From Enoplosus armatus (Eukaryota > Chordata > Actinopteri > Centrarchiformes > Enoplosidae): 64,000 nucleotides of DNA. Within the stretch, counting starts at the first letter, position 1. Every line of letters starts with the position of its first letter. The position numbers and the translations under genes were made by a program. Under the pieces are notes generated by a model, which did not search any database, had not been told where the DNA came from, and was given only the letters and a program-made list of their open reading frames with translations. This document shows positions 59,489 through 64,000 of this stretch, one piece after another. The stretch covers positions 14,568,048 to 14,632,047 of the forward strand of contig NC_092190.1 of NCBI RefSeq assembly GCF_043641665.1, read 5' to 3'.

Positions 59489-62114
59489 TAAACGCTATAA
59501 TCAATATTTTGTACATTCAACAGTGGATCAAATGACTGCGTGTGTCGCCTGTAGTGACGAACCCACGGAGAATTATCGCCATGCAGTTCCCTTTAGCGTC
59601 TTTCTGTTCATTGTTTTGGTTTTACGGCTCATAACTCCGCTGTTTTGGATCACTGTCGCCGTTCTCATCAGTGTCGCTCCCATCTGAAGCCGCTGCATTC
59701 ATCTGAGAGATGTCCTTGAAAGAAAAGCTCAATTGAAACCCAAGTAAATGTTCATTCATTATTCATTTATTACTGGACATTTTGCTCTTCATTTATGTTG
59801 AAGTGTAGACAAATGTCACATTTTGCATGCAGGCCTGCTGTGACTGCACCGACTAAAAGAAACAATCTACGTCACGCTCGCAATTAATTCTAATGAATGA
59901 ATCAGAAGTGTACAAATTAAACCTCGTCTCTGTTTTCCTTCTATTAGAAAGACGCAGTTGTTTCCAGGAAATGTCTCGGAAATTGTTAGGAAATTACAAA
60001 CATATGAAAAATATGTTTTTTTAATGTTTTTTTTGTCCTCTTGTCCTGTCTAACAAGATGTTGGGGGTTGCAGTATAAACTATGTGTATGGACCTTTACA
60101 TACAGCCTGTGAGCTGAGTATGTGAGCTGAGGAGCTGCTTCAGGGTTTGTTTGTCCTTCTGGAGGACAAATAGCAACACATCTTTGTGGCTGAAGGACAA
60201 TAACAATGCATAGATGCTCCTCTTATACAAATCCTGTTATCTCTGCTCCGCAATAACTGGACGGGCCTTAGAAAAGTGCTTAGGAGCACTACACAGAAAT
60301 GGCCTGAGCTCTCACTTAATCCAGCAACAGAGAGGGGGATGCAGTGGGAGCGCCGCCACAGTTTGAAAAGAGGTGCAGAGGGACATCTTCCACATACTAG
60401 GGTCCCCTGAATATTGTTGACTTGTTGCTTCCTCTCTGAGATTTCAGGGCATTTAGGTGCTTAAGAGCTTAAGGGTCAAAGCTAGAAATTGGGTTAATTC
60501 AGATAAAACGAGTCTGTGGTTGGTGTATTAAGGACCACCAGACTATTCGACCAACCCACCCAAACTGACCCATATAATTTAATGTAGTGCTGCTTCCCTT
60601 TCAGACTGGGTATAAATAAAACCATCTATCAGCGCAGGTCGCAGTAAGTTGTAAAGGAATAAGAACAGCACTGACGTATTTGTCAGCTTAGAGCTTTGCC
60701 GTCTTTACAATACTGATGATGTTAGAGCAACGGGAGCTCACATACATGCCCATGTAGCTGATTGTCAGATGATCACATTATACTGCACTCAGCGCTCAAA
60801 CGCCGGACTGCTACATAAAAGAAGCAGAGACATTAGTGTTGCTTAGACAGTATATATCACTGGATTTGTAATATGATCATGTAATAGGTGCATAATCACA
60901 CGCCTCCAGTGTGATTTATGGCTGCAGAGGTTTTCATTTCCTATTTTATCTGCATGGTATGGCTGTGATGAAGGCCAGATCATCTTTCATTTCAAAAGTC
61001 ATCAATTATCTTCTGTGCAATATGAAGTCTTCTGGACTGATGTGGACTTCCTGTATCTATTGTGTCATTAAGAGTGGATTTCAGCAAGGGAACAAAGCGC
61101 TTTGTCAGGCAGATACGGAAAGGAGGGAGGGGTGAAAAATAAAGATTTCTGTTCTTCTGGTGTGAGACTGATCCAGTGATATTGCTCATCGCTTTATCAC
61201 AAGGTATGAATAATCTCTTTAAGCGTTAAGCAGCAAACGTGCCCATATTGGTGTGAAACAATGGCGAGGCGGTTTATAATGTGAGACTTTTGCTCGGGGA
61301 GAGTGTTGACAGCTCAATGGACACAGGAGAAAGGAACATGACAGTTAAAGGGAGAAAAAAAAACTTTATTAGGCAGGTGAATTTTCCTCGTAGAAACAAT
61401 TAGATGTGAGGTTTCTAGCGGAGGTGACTGTGTGTGCAGAGGTGTTTGTGGGAGTTTTGTGAGGCAGTGTGCTCTGGACAGGCCCGGTGGACTGAAAGGC
61501 TATTTGGGATGTCTTTTTATTCGTCCAGAGTGAGAGCCTCCCCGCTGGGCACAGAGCAGCTTGCCTTGTGAGCCGTCTCTGACAAGCACGGGCATCCGCA
61601 CAGAGCAGGGAGGGAAAGGTAAACAAGGCTTTTAAAGGCCTCATTAGACAGAATCCTTGAGCAGAGAAGGAAATGTTTAATCATTCACTCCTGTGAGTTT
61701 CTGTTAAAAAAAAGAAAAAAGAAAAAAATGTTTTGCACTCATTCAAGGAAGTCTAAAAGATGTCTGAAAAAAAACGCCCTGTGACGGTTTTGTGTTGCAG
61801 TCCCAAATGACATGAGTGACTTTTTGGGAGGTCTTTTCAAATAACAAAGTACACTTAAATTTATGACAAATTGAATTACCATTATGTCCTGTTTCATACT
61901 GATGTGCGTGTGTAGGAGATTTTTCGGTGTCATGTGTTTTAGGAACTCAGAGAGACAAATTAACTGAAGCACCTTGAACTTCTTCAACTTCAACTTCATT
62001 AACATCAAATCTCTTAAATGATATGAAATAGAAACCTTTAAAACCATTTGTGAACCGTATGTGTAACGAAATAGTCTAAGCTCCAACATTCATTTACTAG
62101 CTAAGATTTTGAAT

Positions 62115-62200
62115 GCAGGACTTTTAGTTGCACAGTATTTTTATACTATTTTTACTTTTACTCAAGTAAAAGATCTCGATACATCTTCCGCTGCTGGACG
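62115..62200. repeat. 'Cttttactcaagtaaaagat' dispersed repeat fragment
   Basis: 'Tacttttactcaagtaaaag' followed by 'atctcgatacatcttccgc' matches the end of the same AAGTA-type repeat family as at 8495 and 22820. Confidence 0.55.
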
Positions 62201-62565
62201 TTAGTGTAAGTCACGTGATAACTGGTCATATGTGGTAGTTTGTCGTCATATCTCTAGATTTTTTTTTGTCGTCATATCTTCCAAAACCTTTGACTCTATT
62301 TTGTAAATGCTTCCTATATTTTAGATTGCGTCATGTTTTATGTTCATTTCATGTCTATCATTTGTGGTGGAATTTTTCCCAGACTGTCTGAGCTGTTGAC
62401 ATCTTGTCCCACCACGTTTCTTTTCAAAGACTTTCCGCTTGTGCACTGACAGGCACGCTCTTTATGCAATCATCAGTGTCCACATGCAGCCCTGTGACTC
62501 ATGTACGCTGGACTCCAGTTGGAGCTGAAATTGTTCAAAGAAACAAAAATAAAATGTTGCCCCAG

Positions 62566-62909
62566 AAGTTGCTAATTCTAATTAATTATTTTAATGTTAT
62601 CGATTAATCTACTGTTCATTTTCATGTTCTCAATTAACTGATTAATTGTTTGATCTATAAAACATTAGAAAACAGTTTTAAAAAGTCCATCACAATGTCC
62701 TAGAGCCCAAAGCGACGTCACCAAATGTTTTGTTTGGTCCGACCAACAATTCAAACGCAAAGACTTTCATTTTGAGAACCTGAAACTGTCACATTTTTTA
62801 GCACTTCGGCCTGAAAAATGACTTTAACAATTAATAATTTATCACAATACTTGTAGATTCATTTTCTGTCGATCACCGTCCTCATAGAACTGATCGTTGC
62901 AACTATGCC
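62566..62909. mobile_element. Same teleost element as at 54.8 kb, copy 2 (diverged)
   Basis: In the same order as copy 1: 'atcgattaatct', 'tctataaaacattagaaaa', 'agagcccaaagcgacgtc', 'ggtccgaccaacaattc', 'tgaaaaatgacttt' and 'ttcattttctgtcgatc'. Both copies are in the same orientation, but their internal divergence suggests independent insertions rather than a recent duplication. Confidence 0.6.
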
Positions 62910-63600
62910 TTACAGTTCTTTAAACAAAGGTGTTAAATGTTGATGAAAATACTTCTGAAAACAAAATGTTAGAAAAGTAGGTTCTAAGTGTATAACTTGT
63001 ATAACTTTCGACGTTGCTGATCAGATGTTCATCTTTAGGAACACTGCAAACTCCTGGCGAGGGGTGAATACCCTCTTTCTCACCCCGCTGTCCGCCCGCC
63101 CTCTCAGAGGTTAAAATTCCTTCGACTGCTCGGCGTGCGCGTGTGTATTAGCATGCACGCGTGTGCGCAGACACTGTTTCTTACCTCGTGCAGGTGGGTG
63201 CAGTAAATATTAGCTTTTCAAATGAACATGGCCACCCTCAGATATTTAAAGGCCGAAAATTGAGAGGCTTTCTTTTTTCTCTTGGCAGGCGGCTCCAAAC
63301 CAACAGCAGACAGCTTGGTTACATTCAACAAACATTAAGTAACCGTTGACTTCAGTCTGTATCTTCTACTGCAGTTCATTTTAGACTTTGGGAAAGGGAG
63401 GAGCTGAGGAAGGGCGCTGGGTTCACCTTGAATGCAAACAAACAGATATTAGCAGATGCTTGCTGCTTCATATAATACCACTGGGTTATTCCCTGAATAT
63501 AAAGCAACACATATGACCTGAGGACATACAGCTGATGTCTGCAGCTATAAACACTACAGAGCGACAATAGTATGTGTTGCATGGCCTCTCCCTACCCTGG

Positions 63601-63622
63601 AGACAGACAGACAGACAGACAG
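63601..63622. repeat. (CAGA)n microsatellite
   Basis: About five and a half perfect CAGA units. Confidence 0.95.
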
Positions 63623-64000
63623 AGAGCAGTGATCTTATGGTTAGCCAGTGGCCACAGGCATGCTGAAAATGAGACCTTGAAGAACTGTCGGGAGGCGCTG
63701 TCACTTTTTCCGAGAGATGTCCATTCACGGAGCTTCCCCTGCATTTTTCAGCATGACAGGCAAGCAAGTGGCCTTTAAAACATGTGCAAGCTACAGAGAA
63801 GAAAATAAACAGAAAAAAAAGAAGTCTTGCTTGAATAGGAAGTGATCCACGTGTTGTGAAGTGAAGTTGTGAAGATAGTGGGATAATATTGATAATGAAA
63901 GCCTACAGTTTACACCAAACTCTGCTCTGTCCTCCACCTGACAGTGGATCCGCTAATGTGCTTATTAACTAAAGAGTGCAGAGGACAACATTACTGTGCT

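Larger units (their letters stand above)
41430..64000 (+). other. igf2bp2: igf2bp2 intron 2, at least 22.6 kb, no coding exon found
   Basis: After the GTAGGC donor at 41430 I found no exon that continues the RRM1-RRM2 linker, and no other gene on either strand. Open frames here are short or carried by GT/CA repeats. 43.0-44.4 kb is notably AT-rich. The rest holds microsatellites and inverted-repeat elements, listed separately. A very long intron 2 is also a feature of human IGF2BP2. Confidence 0.75.

Noticed and set aside
41430..64000. Search for igf2bp2 exon 3, CRISPR-like arrays, rRNA genes and integrated viral genes
   Set aside because: None seen by eye; repeats here are microsatellites and small inverted-repeat elements without coding capacity.

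Overview
This window looks like nuclear DNA from a teleost fish, probably a spiny-rayed (percomorph) species. The evidence is small phase-consistent exons with GT-AG introns, abundant (CA)n/(GT)n microsatellites, teleost-type interspersed repeats, a vertebrate tRNA-Lys, and clear orthologues of vertebrate genes. Species and chromosome cannot be read from the sequence. All exon models were assembled by hand from splice sites and reading phase; for each complete gene the summed exon length is a multiple of three.

Layout, left to right. (1) 1-11.3 kb is repeat-rich and mostly non-coding; a possible first coding exon of an unidentified minus-strand gene sits at about 1.4 kb. (2) glb1l (beta-galactosidase-1-like, +, 17 exons, 11567-16961) converges tail-to-tail on ankzf1 (Vms1-type ribosome quality-control factor, -, 15 coding exons, 17546-21641). 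(3) A small minus-strand coiled-coil gene of unknown identity (154 aa, 5 exons, 23178-24549) has its promoter next to a tRNA-Lys(TTT) gene (24672-24744). (4) Two tandem plus-strand six-cysteine-type astacin metalloproteases, nine exons each (25225-27127 and 28234-29885). (5) tra2b, a splicing activator (+, 31589-35798), with a GAA-rich, stop-containing candidate poison exon in intron 1. (6) igf2bp2 (+): only the first two coding exons (RRM1) are present, at 40023-40197 and 41369-41429. The last 22.6 kb of the window appears to be its very long second intron, holding microsatellites, miniature inverted-repeat elements and no coding exon I could recognise.

glb1l next to ankzf1 matches the human 2q35 neighbourhood, and tra2b followed by igf2bp2 on the same strand matches human 3q27. 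The window therefore joins two conserved blocks, with the coiled-coil gene, the tRNA and the astacin pair between them. The genes do not form one pathway: glb1l is a lysosomal/secretory glycosidase, ankzf1 acts on stalled ribosomes, the astacins are secreted proteases, and tra2b and igf2bp2 are RNA-binding regulators. The most notable observations are the tra2b poison exon, the Tyr-to-Phe change in the Met-turn of the first astacin, a TFEB/CLEAR-like site upstream of glb1l, two GC-AG introns, a spliced mini-uORF upstream of ankzf1, and several foldback elements.
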